Under the pieces are notes generated by a model. That model saw only the letters and a list, made by a program, of their open reading frames with translations. It had not been told where the DNA came from and did not search any database. A DNA stretch of 64,000 bases from Paraspadella gotoi (lineage: Eukaryota > Chaetognatha). The stretch is taken from assembly GCA_051294375.1 (NCBI GenBank), contig CM119263.1, positions 13,718,414 to 13,782,413 on the forward strand, written 5' to 3'. Position numbers and translations under genes: made by a program. Positions 51,064-64,000 of the stretch are shown here, in pieces; positions within the stretch are counted from its first letter, which is position 1, and every line of letters begins with the position of its first letter.

Positions 51064-51125
51064 GAGGTGACGTCACGTGACTCCACGTGTGCGAGATCCG
51101 CCGGAAGTGACGCGCGCGCGCGAGG
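51064..51125. promoter_or_regulatory. CpG-rich promoter-like element with CRE, E-box and ETS motifs
   Basis: Within 50 bp there are TGACGTCA (51068-51075, a full CRE), CACGTG at 51074-51079 and again at 51084-51089 (E-boxes), CCGGAAGTGA (51101-51110, ETS core) and CG repeats. This clustering is typical of CpG-type promoters. It may be a distal promoter of para or of an unseen neighbour; direction is undetermined. Confidence 0.45.
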
Positions 51126-51381
51126 AAAAAAAAAGGAAGAGCGCCGTCTTGCATCATTCAAGGAGTTTTTCGAGGAGGAGGTGGGGCGGAGGGAGGAGGA
51201 GAAAGTGGAGTGGAAAGAATAGGAGCAAGACAGAGTAGAGAGGAGAGATGGATTAAAAGAGGCAGCGCAAGATTAAAGATTAAAGATTTTGAAAAGTGTT
51301 CAAATCTTGTTTTGATAATTCGTTTCTCTTTAATTGGTCACAAAAAAGAACGAACGTCTGGACCAACAAGAAAAGGGGGGA

Positions 51382-51499
<118 letters not shown>

Positions 51500-52350
51500 G
51501 CAAGAAGATGTCAAAATAATCCAAGTAAGGACTTTCATTGACAGCAAAAGCTGGAAACGAACTCGAGTCCCTGGAGAGAAGACTTTAGATTAACTCGTCA
51601 ATGGTAGAAGAGATTCTGATTGGTCGAAATCCGTGTTGATTGGTCAGATGCAGAGAATCTGTGATAAAGGAGAGTTTTCTCAAGTCTTTTGCTCATCATT
51701 TCCGGGGCGCGTTTTTTCTTAGTCAAAAAAAATTTAGTTCATGTCAAGAAAATTAATGTGTTAATTTCTCATCTGAATAAATATAGATGGTCTGATATAA
51801 TTATTTAAACCAAATCTTACACACACGAATCTGAAACGATAGCTGATAAAAAAAAACAGAAAAAAAACAGCGGTTTAAGACGTGAATTGAAAGCCGAGAA
51901 AGAAAATTTAAAAATCGATACAAACTGATTATTGCAGAATGGGAAAGATTATCCAACAGAGTTACTGTCCCTCCAAAAAATATCTTGAAAACGAAAAGCA
52001 ACAAGTCCCGAAATAACGACGATGCAGTTCGAGTCGTGATTGCGATGAAATGAAAGGAAGTAACAAAAAGACGAATCGATACGCAGTTCAAGATTTTCCC
52101 TTTTTTTTTTTCTCTTTTTGCTTCAGCGAAGCGACGATGTCGTGATATTCAGTGTTTCAACTACAACTACAACTCGCATTCGATTCCATTTGTACCTGTG
52201 GTTCCAGGTTTCGTGTTCCGACATCGGGGACGTGGAAAAGGGGAACCAACTCAACTTTGCATGTCCGGGGAATTTTTGCAACGCAAGAAATGAATAGAAA
52301 GAAAGAAGAAATTTAAGAAAGAAAGAAAAAAAGAAAGGGTAAAAGAAAAT

Positions 52351-52414
<64 letters not shown>

Positions 52415-53260
52415 AGGAAAGAAGGAAAGAAAGAAAGAGAGAAAGAAAGAAAGAAAGAACAATGTGACGATAGAGCAACAGTGTTGTTCCAAAATCGACA
52501 TCAGTGTTCTTTCAGGTCAAAGAGACAATCGTCGGGAAAGAATGGAAAAGAGGAGAAAGAGAGGAGGGGGGGGGCGACTGTTGCATTGCGCAAAAGTTTA
52601 GCGCTTCTAGCTTAAATTGATTTTTAGAATGCATTTATTCGTTATACATATTTTGTAACAAGGCGCATTATTTAATTATGAGCTTCATTCAACCTTTTCT
52701 TAAAAAAAATTATAAACTTTGGGGTTAAGTTTATGATGATGATTAGCTAATAGGCAACCAATAGTTAAACGCTGGTCAACAGACGACCAACATATGGCCA
52801 ACAGATGACCTACTGGTGGTCAACTGCCGGCGAACCGATGCCATCAAATACCCAACCGATGGCCAAACGAAGGCCAAAAAGACACGAAGAGTCTAAATGG
52901 GAACCTTCCAGGGGGCAAGGGTTCCCCTTGAGCATTTTGCTCATTAATTCGCGAATTATTGCCCGGCTTTCCTCAAGTCTAAGATAGAAATTTCTCTCTG
53001 GGTTTTTCTCGGTTTTAAGACGGTTCTGATCTTTTTCCTTTCTCTGAACCTCTTCCCCATCTTTTTCCTTTCTTTCATTCTTCGTTCGATATCTCTCTTT
53101 TCTTTCATTTTTCCTACAATATCTTTCCTTTTTTCCTTTCCTCCCTTTCTCTTCGTCGTCACCAAAACAACTCTTTAGTCTTCACTATAAGAATCGAGTA
53201 AAATGGGGTTTTTATGGAAATTCCATCTCGGATCCGCGGCGGATTAAATCTCTCTGTCTC
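51500..53260. other. Flank with (GAAA)n array, no gene recognised
   Basis: The GAAA array lies at about 52309-52460. 52745-52880 has a degenerate repeat of CCAAC(A/G)GATGGCCAA-like units. Nothing coding recognised. Confidence 0.45.
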
Positions 53261-53262
53261 TG

Positions 53263-53366
<104 letters not shown>

Positions 53367-53653
53367 TCCAACGGTTGGCTTTAGAAAAATAAAAAAGCCA
53401 GAAAGAGACGGAGAAAGCGAGAATGAAAAGCATAAAAGGAGAAATTTAAAAGATAAAAAATTCTAGAAAAGCGTGAAACGTCCCTTTTATGTAAATCGAG
53501 CTTGATTTTGAATAATTTAAGGTTAATTATATCTTATTAACGTCGAAAAGAATGTCGAAGACAGAAAAAAAAAATCTAGTATCTGAATTAAATTTGTGCA
53601 ATTTCTGGAGTATCCGATGGCATTCCCAAGAGCGGCCCTTTCGCGGTTGCACG

Positions 53654-53691
<38 letters not shown>

Positions 53692-53710
53692 GAGAGAGAG
53701 ATGAGAGAGA

Positions 53711-53790
<80 letters not shown>
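53654..53790. repeat. (GA)n microsatellite
   Basis: About 137 bp with AAG and ATG interruptions. Confidence 0.96.
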
Positions 53791-53792
<2 letters not shown>

Positions 53793-54264
53793 CGACAAAA
53801 AAAGGTAAAAAAAATACTAATGCGTTTCTTTTGTTGAATATATATTATTAAAATACTACTCACAAAAACAAAAATAAATAAACTACTAATGCGCAGCATT
53901 GTATGATTATATATTATTAGAGTAAAACTAAATTAATAGAATAAAATAAAATAATGAATTATAATAGATTATGATGATGTAACTGTAATAGATAAATCTT
54001 TACCAACGACCAAACGAAAGTACTATGGTAAGAGTTAACGATAAAAAAACAAAACAACAAAGTAGTAGTGATAAACAATGTATCGATTCCATAAAACTTA
54101 ACAGAAAAAAAAATGGAGAGATAGAAAAAAGATAAGACAAAGTTGAAGTTGCTGACCTAGATGTCGTTAACTAAGACGACGCATCGATCCCGAGAACTTT
54201 TCGATTCGCGTCTCACGTGTTTTGTATCGATCTGATTTTTTGACGTCGACGTAACCGTCGGTTG

Positions 54265-54482
54265 ACGCAGATGACGCAACTGATGATCAAGCTGACGAAA
54301 ATAATGTCAATGGAGATTTTACAGATGATATTAGAGATGATTTCACTGACGACATAGCAGATAATGTTTCAGATACAGTTGTAAATGATTAATAAAATAA
54401 TGTCGAAAATCATGTGGCAAAAATTGTTGCTGATGATGTCGCAGATGATGTCGCAGATGATGTCATAGATGATTTCGCAGAT
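54265..54482 (+). repeat. Degenerate GATGAT-based 12/15-bp tandem repeat
   Basis: Repeated GATGAT(G/T)TC(G/A)CA-like units. The plus frame is open for about 42 codons from 54265 and reads as Asp-rich sequence (FTDDIRDDFTDDIADNVSD), then a TAA, then a second open stretch (VADDVADDVADDVIDDFAD). Probably a minisatellite. Confidence 0.55.
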
Positions 54483-55131
54483 ACTATTTGACATAAATTT
54501 CGAGAGAAAAAAAACAAAACCTCGGCATGGTTCTTTTCAAAAAAGAAAATTTTAGTACGAGGTTTGGCTGAATAAATTATAGAAAGAGGAAAGAGGAAAG
54601 AGGAAAGAGGAAAAAAAAAGGAAAAAAGGAGAAAAAGGAAAGGGGAATAAAAGAGAAAAATGGAAAAAAAGTTGTGAAGGGCAAAGGAGACGCACCAACT
54701 TAAAAGAAAGGAAAAGAGGAGAAAGAAAGCAATCAAGCAATTAAACTATCAAGCAAGAAAGGAAGCAAGAAAGCAAGCAAGGCAGAAAGGAAAGGAAGGA
54801 AGGAAGAAAAAAGGAAAAGGTAGAAAGGAGGATATAAAAGGAGAGGAAGGGAGAGGAGAGAATGATGACATCCCAGAGTGAATCTATAAAACCGGAACAT
54901 GCGACGCCGATGAGACTCTCATTGAGAGGTGACGAAATATCAGTTGGGAAGAACGAAATATACGGTTCCGTAAAACAGGAACGGCGCCGCCAAAATATCA
55001 AACTTACGGCGCCAAGAATTTTAAAACGACCTATGATTCGACATCGTTTATCCGTCCAAGACATTCGAGGAACGGAGGTCCGGGGGGTGGGAAAGCGGGG
55101 CGGGGGTGGGTTAAAGCCCAAATCGAATGAA

Positions 55132-55223
55132 CGAGAGAGAGAGGAGGAGAGATGAGAGAGAGATTGACGAGAGAGAGAGAGGTAGAGACGAGAGAGAAGA
55201 AGAGAGAGAGAGAGAGAGAGAGT
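55132..55223. repeat. (GA)n microsatellite
   Basis: Interrupted GA. Confidence 0.93.
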
Positions 55224-55482
55224 CAAATAGACAGAGAGCAAGTATTTAATACGTAACAATCCCAGGAAGTCTATCTTTACCACTCCAGTATTATGGAGGC
55301 TTTGTTTATTAAAAAAAGACGAAGATGATGACGAAGAAGAAACGAAGACGAAGAAAAATTTTTTTTCGCAAATTGACGAAAGGAAATCCAAGTTTTTCTT
55401 CCTCGCACAATCACCTCCCCTCCATTCCAGCCGTGGGGGGGCGTTAGGCCTCGAAAATAGCAGGTGAGTTCGAGTGGTTAAG

Positions 55483-55483
<1 letters not shown>

Positions 55484-55520
<37 letters not shown>

Positions 55521-55546
55521 TCCTTCCTCTCATCTCTCTCTCTCTC

Positions 55547-55604
<58 letters not shown>

Positions 55605-55612
55605 ACTCACTC
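55484..55612. repeat. (CT)n microsatellite
   Basis: About 129 bp with CAT and CCTC interruptions. Confidence 0.96.
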
Positions 55613-55670
55613 ACTGAAAACTCGGTCCAAAAAAAAAACGGAATTATGTATTTAATTATAAAAAGAGAGA

Positions 55671-55705
<35 letters not shown>

Positions 55706-55802
55706 GAGAGAGATTGACACGAAGCTCTAATGTATTCAGGGGAAGCAGCCTAGCGGCTGGAGAGAGCGAAAGAGGAGAGAGACGACTGGCGGAACGGGAA
55801 TG

Positions 55803-55833
55803 ACGCCGACGACGACGACGACAACGACGACGC

Positions 55834-55868
<35 letters not shown>
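55803..55868. repeat. (GAC)n trinucleotide repeat
   Basis: About 22 units with GCC and AAC variants. It could code poly-Asp on the plus strand, but no surrounding gene supports that. Confidence 0.95.
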
Positions 55869-55869
<1 letters not shown>

Positions 55870-56095
55870 GTTTGGCCGGGGCACATACGCCCAGAGACGA
55901 AGGTACGCAGTTGGAGAGGGAGGAGAAGAAAAGCTAGGCGATCGGGAAATGAAAAGGAAACTACGTTTTTCCCCATTTTTTCCGACTTATTCCCGATCGC
56001 CATTTTAAAAAGTAGAGATGTAGGTTTTTCTTTTTAATCCAAAAGATTTTTCGATTTTACAGTTGCCAAAAATTTAGGCCGCCGTTCTAGAGCGT

Positions 56096-56213
<118 letters not shown>

Positions 56214-56332
56214 CACGACGCTGCGGACGACGCTTCAGCCGCGACGCCGCTTTCCGGCGTCGTCGCGCGCCCCGAATCACCAGCGGCGCGCCTCCGCCAC
56301 CAGACCGAAGAACGATTCCGGGGGGGAGCAGC

Positions 56333-56350
56333 GACGTCATCCGGAAGTGA
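56333..56350. promoter_or_regulatory. CRE-like plus ETS motif in a GC-rich block
   Basis: GACGTCAT (56333-56340) is directly followed by CCGGAAGTGA (56341-56350), within a GC-rich block that starts at the end of (CT)57. It has the same motif pair as 51068-51110. Promoter activity is an inference. Confidence 0.35.
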
Positions 56351-56399
56351 GCTTTACTCTTTTACTCGACGACGATGGGGAAAAAGTAGTTTTACAATT

Positions 56400-57353
56400 A
56401 ATTCTCAAAGTTAGCAGATTATATTTTCTTTTGTCGTAAAGTCGTAAAGTCGTTACTTCTTTTTTCGATAATTTATCTTAGCAAAGTTCTGATGACGCCA
56501 TCGACTTCACTCTCAAGCGATTCCTCGAAAAATGGCATCAATTGCAATTGGTTGTATTCTCCTTATCTTCCTCCTCCTCTTTAGCCTCCTCCTCATCATG
56601 TTCCTCCTCCGTTTCCTCTCCTCCTCATCCTCGGAATCCAGGATCTCGTCTCGCGGTCTGGCTTCTGCAGCCTTGCATCAACGGTCTGGCGGAGGGAGGA
56701 GCGGGAATGAGACCCCAACGCGGCCTCAACCCGATCGGTACGCGTCTCGAACGCGGTCCCGCCGATAACGCGGCCCCGGGATCGGTTCTTATTCCCCCAG
56801 AATCTGACCCAAAGGTTTTCGCAGCCAAAAAAGCGACACTTTCTTTTGTCGCGAATGATAAAGACAATAAATGGAGAAGAAAAATAATTAACGAACAATT
56901 TTATCTTTGATTCCCTGAATTTATTTACCTCTCCCATTCAAGATTTGCTACTCGCTGTTTCCTAGGAAACTGGAAACCCCCCCCCAAAAAAAAATCTTTA
57001 AACTGGGTTTTCTTCCTTTTAAAAAAAAATTGAATGAAAATCGACCCGCCGGTTCTTCGACCAGAAAAAGAAACTTTAATTTATTTTGTTTTTTTTTAAA
57101 TGGCCGTAAAAAGGAGAAAGAAGAGAGGGGCGGATGAAGGAGAGAAAGAAAAAATAAGGAGGATGAAGAGGAGGATGAAAAATTGGAGAAAGAGAAAGAG
57201 AAGAAGGAAAGGGACAAGAACTGGAGATTCTCCAGGAAAGTGCAATAACGAACGACAACCACAAGGAAAAAAAATGAGGCGGCGTGAGCGGTGGCGGCGG
57301 TTCCGCTGCTGCGGTGGCCGTCGATTGAACGAAATGCGTGAGGGGCACAGCTA

Positions 57354-57439
<86 letters not shown>

Positions 57440-58720
57440 TTTATTCGTACCTCCAGTCCGTTTTATATTCTGGTGCAAGAAGAGAGAGGGATACCCAGAT
57501 ATTTGAGGCATTCCCGACAGAGACAACATTTTCCAGATCTCGTCGCGGGACAAAAAGATCGGAAGGCCAGAGGAAAAAAAGGACAAAGGACAACAGGTTC
57601 AGGGAGGACAAGGTAGATATAGAGAGGGAGGTTAAACTCATGACGAAAACCCGTTGCAGGTTGTTTAGGTTTGATCGGACGAGAAAAAAAATCGGCGAAC
57701 AGACGGATAAAATCTCAAACGCTTGAAAAGTTTCAAGGAAATTTAACAGAGATCAAATTGTTAACAAAAACGGAGCAAACATATAAATAAATAAATATAT
57801 ACATATTTTGCGATCGAGAAAGCGCAAACGATTAGTACAGTACGATTTGTACACGCCTTTCAAATTTAAAGATGACTGTCTTGCAGAAATCGAAGAGCGG
57901 AATTTGAAAAAATTTTCGCAAAAAAAAAAATCGTCGTAATTTTTACCGACAAGTGGTTGATGTCAATCACGCGTCTACCCCCCCCCCTCTCCTTTCGTCG
58001 TTTTCGACTTCGAATTAACAAACATATATTAATTTAATATTCTCCGCGCGGATTGAATGAGATACGTTTGTTTATATAAGTCGTAAGACTCATGAGGTTT
58101 TTTATCCCTTTTTGGTTTTCGGGGAAAAAAAATTTCCGACTTTTTTTTTAAGTTTTTGCTTCGCCGAAGAAAACCAGTCCGAACGCAATCATCGTCTGCT
58201 CGCGCGAGAATTAGGATAGACTTCGACAGGAGAGGTTTAGGGTTAACTTTTGATTGAGCGAATTGTACGAATCAGGATGGATTTTGACTGGAGCGATAAA
58301 GTTTGAAATTCTGCTGGAGCGATTAAGGCTGGAATGAAATACATGTGCAATTTGGTACAGAGCTTGACAGCAACGACGATGGATGTAGTAAAAAGATTTA
58401 AGTAAAAGATGCATAAATCAATTTTTTTTTTTTCAAAATTCGACCCAAACGTTACCTGCAGTTTTTTCTATTACAAATGAACGTTCGTTCACTTTAGTTT
58501 TGTAAAAAAACTAAAATTTCTTTGAAGCTAGAAATGAGTTTTGAAGTTTAAAAAATAAAGATAAAAATTTGCAGAGCTGAAAAGAAAAGTCAATAACGCG
58601 AAATATGTCGATGATTAAAGTAAAAACAAGCGGGATCGTTCTATGTAGGAAATCGTCCTCGTCCCATCGCAACAGCTGGGAGAATAACATGGGAGTTAAA
58701 CGAATTCTGATTGAAATTTA
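56400..58720. other. Flank, no gene recognised
   Basis: Includes a (CT)n array at about 57354-57440. Open frames at 56532-56910 and 57100-57354 lack known motifs and are biased in composition. Confidence 0.4.
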
Positions 58721-58724
58721 AACT

Positions 58725-58748
58725 CTCCTCTTCCTCTCTCTTATCTCT

Positions 58749-58783
<35 letters not shown>

Positions 58784-58815
58784 TCTCTTATCTCTCCTCA
58801 ATCTCTACCGTTCCT

Positions 58816-58897
<82 letters not shown>

Positions 58898-58902
58898 CTC
58901 TG
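58725..58902. repeat. (CT)n interrupted microsatellite
   Basis: About 178 bp of pyrimidine-rich CT with several interruptions. A related, more degenerate tract is at 59213-59348. Confidence 0.94.
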
Positions 58903-59690
58903 AATCTCTCATTAAACGCGAAAAAACATTTTTTCAAACTGCAATCGAAAATCGCTTCTAGTCAGTCGCGCTCGCTCATGACCGGCGGAAAACGAGGCGT
59001 GAAAGGGGGAGAGGAAGGCGGCGGAGGGGGCGGGAAAATGAGGAAAGCGGGTGAAAGGGGGGTGCGTGGGGGAAGGGGAAGGAGAGGGGAAGGACGTAAG
59101 GGGACTTCAAGGTCGAAGGGGCCCGGTGCGGTGGTCGCGATAACACAGGGGGGAAACCGAGTCGATGTACCCTCGACCCAAGAAAAACCCAGACTGCGGG
59201 AAAAATCGATGTCTCTCTCTATCTCTATCGCTCACTCTTTCTCTCTCTCTCTCTCTTATTGTTTCTATTTCTCTCTCTCTCTCTGTTTCTCTCAGTTTCT
59301 CCGTTTCGCTCTCTCTTGCCCTCTCTCATTCATTTTCACTCTCTCTATAACTTTTTTTCAAAATGTTACAAAGTCTTTTTATATACATAGATGTTTCATA
59401 AAAAATAAAAAAAACTGACAGGTTCTGATTTAAAAAGTAACGACTACGATCGCTGATATACAACCGAAGGCAAATATTGATTTTTTCCACGACGTAAACT
59501 TCCTCGAGTTTATTGCAAGGACTGCAATGTATTTCATTCACGTCGAAATCGTCGCTGTCTGCATCACGCGACAGTCATCATTCCACGTGTCGCGACTCCC
59601 AACCCATGAAAATAAAATGAAAGGGAATTTTCGGTGCGAGAGATTAGCTCGACCATCTGTTGGTTCCCCCTGAAGTTCATTGCCCCTCAC

Positions 59691-59694
<4 letters not shown>

Positions 59695-59734
<40 letters not shown>
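59695..59734. repeat. (CT)20 microsatellite
   Basis: Uninterrupted CT. Confidence 0.96.
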
Positions 59735-59737
<3 letters not shown>

Positions 59738-60260
59738 AGATATTCATAAATAATAGATATTCGTAGGAGCGGAACGTTGATGAGGTAATCTGGAAAAGCA
59801 ATTAAAGATTTCGCACTTTTCAAAAAGTCAATGAGAAAATCTTCTCGTCGTTTTCTTTATCATGTCATGAAAAGATTGCCTCTGAAGAAATCATATCTTT
59901 TTTTAGTTTCCGTAACTTTGGTATCTTTTAATATAACGATAAAAAATAATGTATATATATATATATAAAATGAGCTTTTTTCTGATACAGCCTATTTCGA
60001 GCGTAATATGTTTATAAATAGCAGAGTGAGGATTTAAAGAAAAGCGATATACGAAAATATTCTTCTTCGAAATAAAAATTTTCAACTTTAAAATTGATTT
60101 TCTCTGTGTAAATAAATGTTTATTGATATAATATAGCTTAATACTAAAATCAAACGATGCATATATCAAAACCCCCAAAGTTTATATTAAGTATAGGGAT
60201 ATAAAAAAATTAAATAAAATAAAACATTATCATAATGTGATAAATGATTGTTTTCGTGAA

Positions 60261-60418
60261 ATTTAGAATGCCAGATTTTCGTTTACATACTTCTTTTCAT
60301 TTCAACCTCACACCTGTATTTTTAATCGCATTTTAACAAATTTAGAATGCCAGATTTTCGTTTACATACTTCTTTTCATTTCAACCTCACATCTGTATTT
60401 TTAATCGCATTTTAACAA
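60261..60418. repeat. 79-bp tandem duplication
   Basis: Two adjacent copies starting ATTTAGAATGCCAGATTTTC (60261 and 60340), with one substitution seen (CACCTG / CATCTG). A recent duplication. Confidence 0.95.
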
Positions 60419-61464
60419 ATTAATAGCTCATTGAAATAACGAAAAGCTAAATTTTTTCAGATTTATCATTTTTTCTACGCTATTGTGTTAAAGTGGTCAA
60501 AAGTTAGGCAAAAGTTTTTTGCGACTTGTTCATTTTCCAAGATGGTAAGTGATAAATTTTAATTCACCCTAGCAGCCTAATTTCGCTTCTCTTCATTTTT
60601 TCAATCGTCCACAAGAAGCAGCGGGAGAATATCCTTACCCTAAAAAAGATAGTCTCCCTACCAACTGTCGCCGCAACCGCCACCGACGCCGCAGCCGCTG
60701 CCGCTGCTCCCGAAGCTGAATTCCCCAGCCAAGAAAAATTGAAGGCGATTTTCCCCCTCCTCCTAATCGGCATTTGGAACGATTTACTGCACCCTCGCTT
60801 AAATTCGATAGTTATTTCATTCAAGAGCGAAAAAAAACCCCGGTTATTTGAGGCGAGGTTCGGGTCGACCGAGCTAACCGGCCACCCAGTAAATCCTACA
60901 TCTATTGAACGGTCTAGAAGATTTAATGTAACCCCTTTGTTCGACGAAAATTATGGCGTCCCATCGATTGTTACACAAAAAAAGAGCTTTCCCCCCCATT
61001 TTCAATGATTTTTTTTCCCCTTTTTTTTTTTCCAAATTGTTTTAGTATCTTTGTTGCGTTTTTTTTCCCCGAAATCGATTTGTTTTTACAGTTTAACCTC
61101 ATTCGTTACGCGCTATTTGAACCGAAAATTTACATAACATTACTTCTTTTTTTTTTTTTTTTTTTTTGAGCGGGTAAATTTCTCCTGATCACTTAATGAA
61201 ACATCTTTATTCGCAAAAGAAAAAAAAAGATTTAAAATAAAAATCTCCCCCCGCGCGAGACGAGATGCGATAAAATATTTTTACCTAAAAATAAAACCTT
61301 CAACGTCGACGATAAAATGTTGAAGGCTCAAACCCACATTTCGTCGGAGCCGCGTTGCATCTCTTTTCCAGCAAATAAAAACAATTCTCCACTAATCGTC
61401 CAACTTGCCATTTTTTCCCCCACGATTCAGCCTCTTTGATTTACCCCCTTCCTCTCTCTATTTT

Positions 61465-61494
61465 TTTTCTCTCTCTCTCTGTGTCTCAGTCACG

Positions 61495-61539
<45 letters not shown>
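61465..61539. repeat. (CT)n microsatellite
   Basis: CT with a GTGTCTCAGTCACGATT interruption. Confidence 0.93.
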
Positions 61540-61942
61540 GCTTTAAGTTTAAGACTGTTTCCTGCTGTTCTCCCACTTTTTTAACCTTCCATTCGACGCC
61601 ATTTTTTTTTTCAATGTTTCCTCTAATTTCTCTCAATTACTTCCTAAGGATTTCCATTCAACGCGCGTCTTTTCGGCAAAATAGGCTTGAACGTTGCAAA
61701 CACCAGACAGACTGACTGACTTATCACAAGGAAGAGGAATTTATGGAATAAAGATTTCTTGGATCGTGAGAAAATATTTTTATTTGGAAAAAGCTTGCAG
61801 CGACTTGAAATATGCAGAAGAAATTAAAACTCAACGAATAAATTAAATTAAAAATAAACGAAATGTAAATTATTTTTCTTAATTTAAGTTCGTTGTTAAT
61901 TTGTTTCTTTATAAGAATCGTTCTACCGTTCTTCCGTTCCAT

Positions 61943-62062
61943 ATTTAGTTAGTTTATTAGTTAGTTCATTATTTAGTTAGTTTATTCGTTAGTTTGTTAG
62001 TTAGTTTATTAGTTAGTTTATTAGTTAGTTTGTTAGTTAAATTATTAGTTAGTTCATTCGTC
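61943..62062. repeat. TTAGTTAGTTTA minisatellite
   Basis: About ten imperfect 12-bp units (TTAGTTAGTTTA, with CA, GT and CG variants). Confidence 0.92.
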
Positions 62063-62694
62063 GGGGCGTAACTGTTGCATTCACCATCGAAGGAGAAAAG
62101 AAAAAAAAATCGAGGAAAATCTAAATTTGATGAAATCTCGATCCCACGAAAAAAATGGGGAAAAAATCGACGGGGTTAATGTGAGGGGAAATGGAGGTCG
62201 AAATGGTGGAAAGTGGGTGAGGTGGAGGAGTTGAGGGGGGAAAAGGGGGGAAAGGGGAAACATTAAAGGGAAATGTGGTTGCTATTCCGTTGGCGACAGT
62301 CTTGTTTTTTTATGCCTGTGATAAATATTGAAGAGAGATGATCATCGTCACGATACCGGTGATTGTGATAGCGACATCAATTTTACACTTGCAGTTTCTT
62401 AAAAGCGTAAAAATTCCCGTCGGTCGGAGTATCTCTTCTTCGTAGTAAAATCGGAAACGCGACGAGACCAGAGCCACGCCCACGACACGACTCGTTACGG
62501 GTCAAAAGACGCGACATCGTCGATGATGGCGAGACCGTCACGGTTTTTGTGACGTCACACACCTCACCCTCCCCGATTAGCCCTAAGTCAAGGGTCGAAT
62601 AATAAATATGAAAATTCTATTTATAACATGAGGCGGACGACAAGGATTCTGAAGAGTGAAGTCTGTCCTTGTTTCTCTCTCTTCAGTCTCTCTC

Positions 62695-62710
62695 NNNNNN
62701 NNNNNNNNNN
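62695..62710. other. Assembly gap (16 N)
   Basis: Run of N after a CT-rich end. Confidence 1.
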
Positions 62711-63283
62711 TTTTTTAATGCTTTACATTTTACAAGCTTAATTCTTTTTTTGATAAGCTCATCTAATATTACATTAAAAATCGAAATTCTATCCTCAGGA
62801 AAAAAAATAAGAGGAGGAAAAAAAACTCTTCATGAGGAAACAAAAAAATCTCCAATCTGCCTCATTTGTTTCCTGAATTTTTATTATCCACCTCTTTTAT
62901 TTGTATTTTTATTATCCGTTTTTTTTTGTGGTTTTTTTTTACATTTTCCCGTCCAACCTTTCCCCATTCTTCTAAAAAGGTTAAAGTTTCAATAAAAACA
63001 CCATTACTACATCGGTCGCATAAAACAATTCAATATGACTTTTAGCTGTAAAACTTAGTCAGTCCAAAATATAAAAAATATATTAAAAAGACTCAAATTT
63101 TTTTTCGTTGAGTTTTTTTTTTTTCATTTTGGAATGTGATGAATCGAAAGCCGAAAGGGAGATGAAGACGACGGTTTATAATCGTCACTGAGATGCTAAA
63201 CCAATAAAATTCCAAGTTCCAACGCCCGGAGGTTCGAATTATCTCTACTTCACTCTTTTCTTACTGACTTTCTGACGAGAGAG

Positions 63284-63541
63284 NNNNNNNNNNNNNNNNN
63301 NNNNNNNNNNNNNNNNNNNNNNNNNNNNNNNNNNNNNNNNNNNNNNNNNNNNNNNNNNNNNNNNNNNNNNNNNNNNNNNNNNNNNNNNNNNNNNNNNNNN
63401 NNNNNNNNNNNNNNNNNNNNNNNNNNNNNNNNNNNNNNNNNNNNNNNNNNNNNNNNNNNNNNNNNNNNNNNNNNNNNNNNNNNNNNNNNNNNNNNNNNNN
63501 NNNNNNNNNNNNNNNNNNNNNNNNNNNNNNNNNNNNNNNNN
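63284..63541. other. Assembly gap (258 N)
   Basis: Run of N flanked by GACGAGAGAG on one side and (ACG)n (63542-63575) on the other, so the gap probably hides simple repeats. Confidence 1.
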
Positions 63542-63543
63542 AC

Positions 63544-63575
<32 letters not shown>

Positions 63576-64000
63576 TGACGCCGAAAACGACGTCGAGGAG
63601 GAGGAGAACGTGTCGAAGCTGACTCGGTGTGAAAATTCGTGAATCACCCCGAATCGCGTGAACTCGAAAAGAATCTCTCTCACCCTCAAAAATTTGGGAA
63701 AACCGCAAAATCGATTTTTAGTAATAAAAAAAGTTCAAGGATAAAATAATGTCTCGACGTGATGTCAAGGAAATGTAAACAGATATAAGCGAAATTTTTC
63801 CTGTCGAGTGTCTTGCAACTAAACGGTTTATCTTGCTGCCAAAATAAAAATTCAATTGGTTAATATTTAGTAATATTTACTTCGATCAATTTCAGTTTTC
63901 AGAGTAATATTATGACCCAATATAGTACAGGGACGTATCAGCTGAAATCGGTTTGAGAAGTGATGGAAAAATGTGAGACTCGCCGATTTCCCATTCGGAT
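63542..64000. other. End of window, no gene recognised
   Basis: A (GAC)n/(GAT) tract, then AT-rich sequence without recognisable coding potential. Confidence 0.5.

Noticed and set aside
55803-55868. Poly-Asp coding exon
   Set aside because: Pure (GAC)n repeat without flanking coding signal or splice-site context that I can support.

Overview
The window carries one protein gene that I can recognise: a complete voltage-gated sodium channel alpha subunit of the para/Nav1 type. It lies entirely on the minus strand, from an ATG at 39581 to a TAG at 1869-1871. I could place 30 consecutive coding exon positions. Every junction has GT and AG on the minus strand and the phases agree throughout. One path through them gives 7086 nt, or 2361 residues plus the stop. 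The selectivity-filter residues read D (26156-26158), E (17296-17298), K (8692-8694) and A (2871-2873). This DEKA set marks a sodium-selective Nav1 channel rather than a Nav2/DSC1 channel. The MFMT inactivation motif, S4 arginines in all four domains, an IQ-like motif and a C-terminus ending SRTIDV are also present.

Organism: a spliceosomal-intron eukaryote, most likely an arthropod. The DI-DII and DII-DIII linkers retain motifs known from arthropod para (SYELFVG, AVTPMSEENG, VMVLNDII, GSHNKP), and the C-terminus matches the arthropod SRTADV type. The lineage within arthropods cannot be settled from the window. Introns are AT-rich. The region upstream of the gene is unusually full of (GA)n/(CT)n arrays.

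Layout, high to low coordinates (5' to 3' of the gene): 39.6-64 kb is non-coding flank or 5' region with about 20 microsatellites, several GC-rich promoter-like patches and two N gaps. 31.0-39.6 kb holds the N-terminus and DI S1-S4. 25.8-29.3 kb holds DI S5-S6. 20.0-25.7 kb holds the DI-DII linker in small in-frame exons plus DII S1. 14.5-17.8 kb holds DII S2-S6. 12.7-13.6 kb holds the DII-DIII linker and DIII S1. 8.4-12.0 kb holds DIII S1-S2 loop to S6. 1.9-4.0 kb holds the DIII-DIV linker, DIV and the C-terminus. 1-1.87 kb is 3' UTR or flank.

The most striking content is alternative-exon clusters, all in voltage-sensor segments. DI S3-S4 has two 92-nt exons, DIII S2-S3 has three 174-nt exons, and DIII S3-S4 has two 123-nt exons. 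The DIII S3-S4 pair matches the known insect k/l (G1/G2) pair. The DI pair matches the position of the mammalian exon 5N/5A pair. I know of no described counterpart in para for the DIII S2-S3 triplet. If one exon is chosen per cluster, 12 voltage-sensor combinations are possible before any linker cassettes. No second gene, rRNA or CRISPR array is supported.
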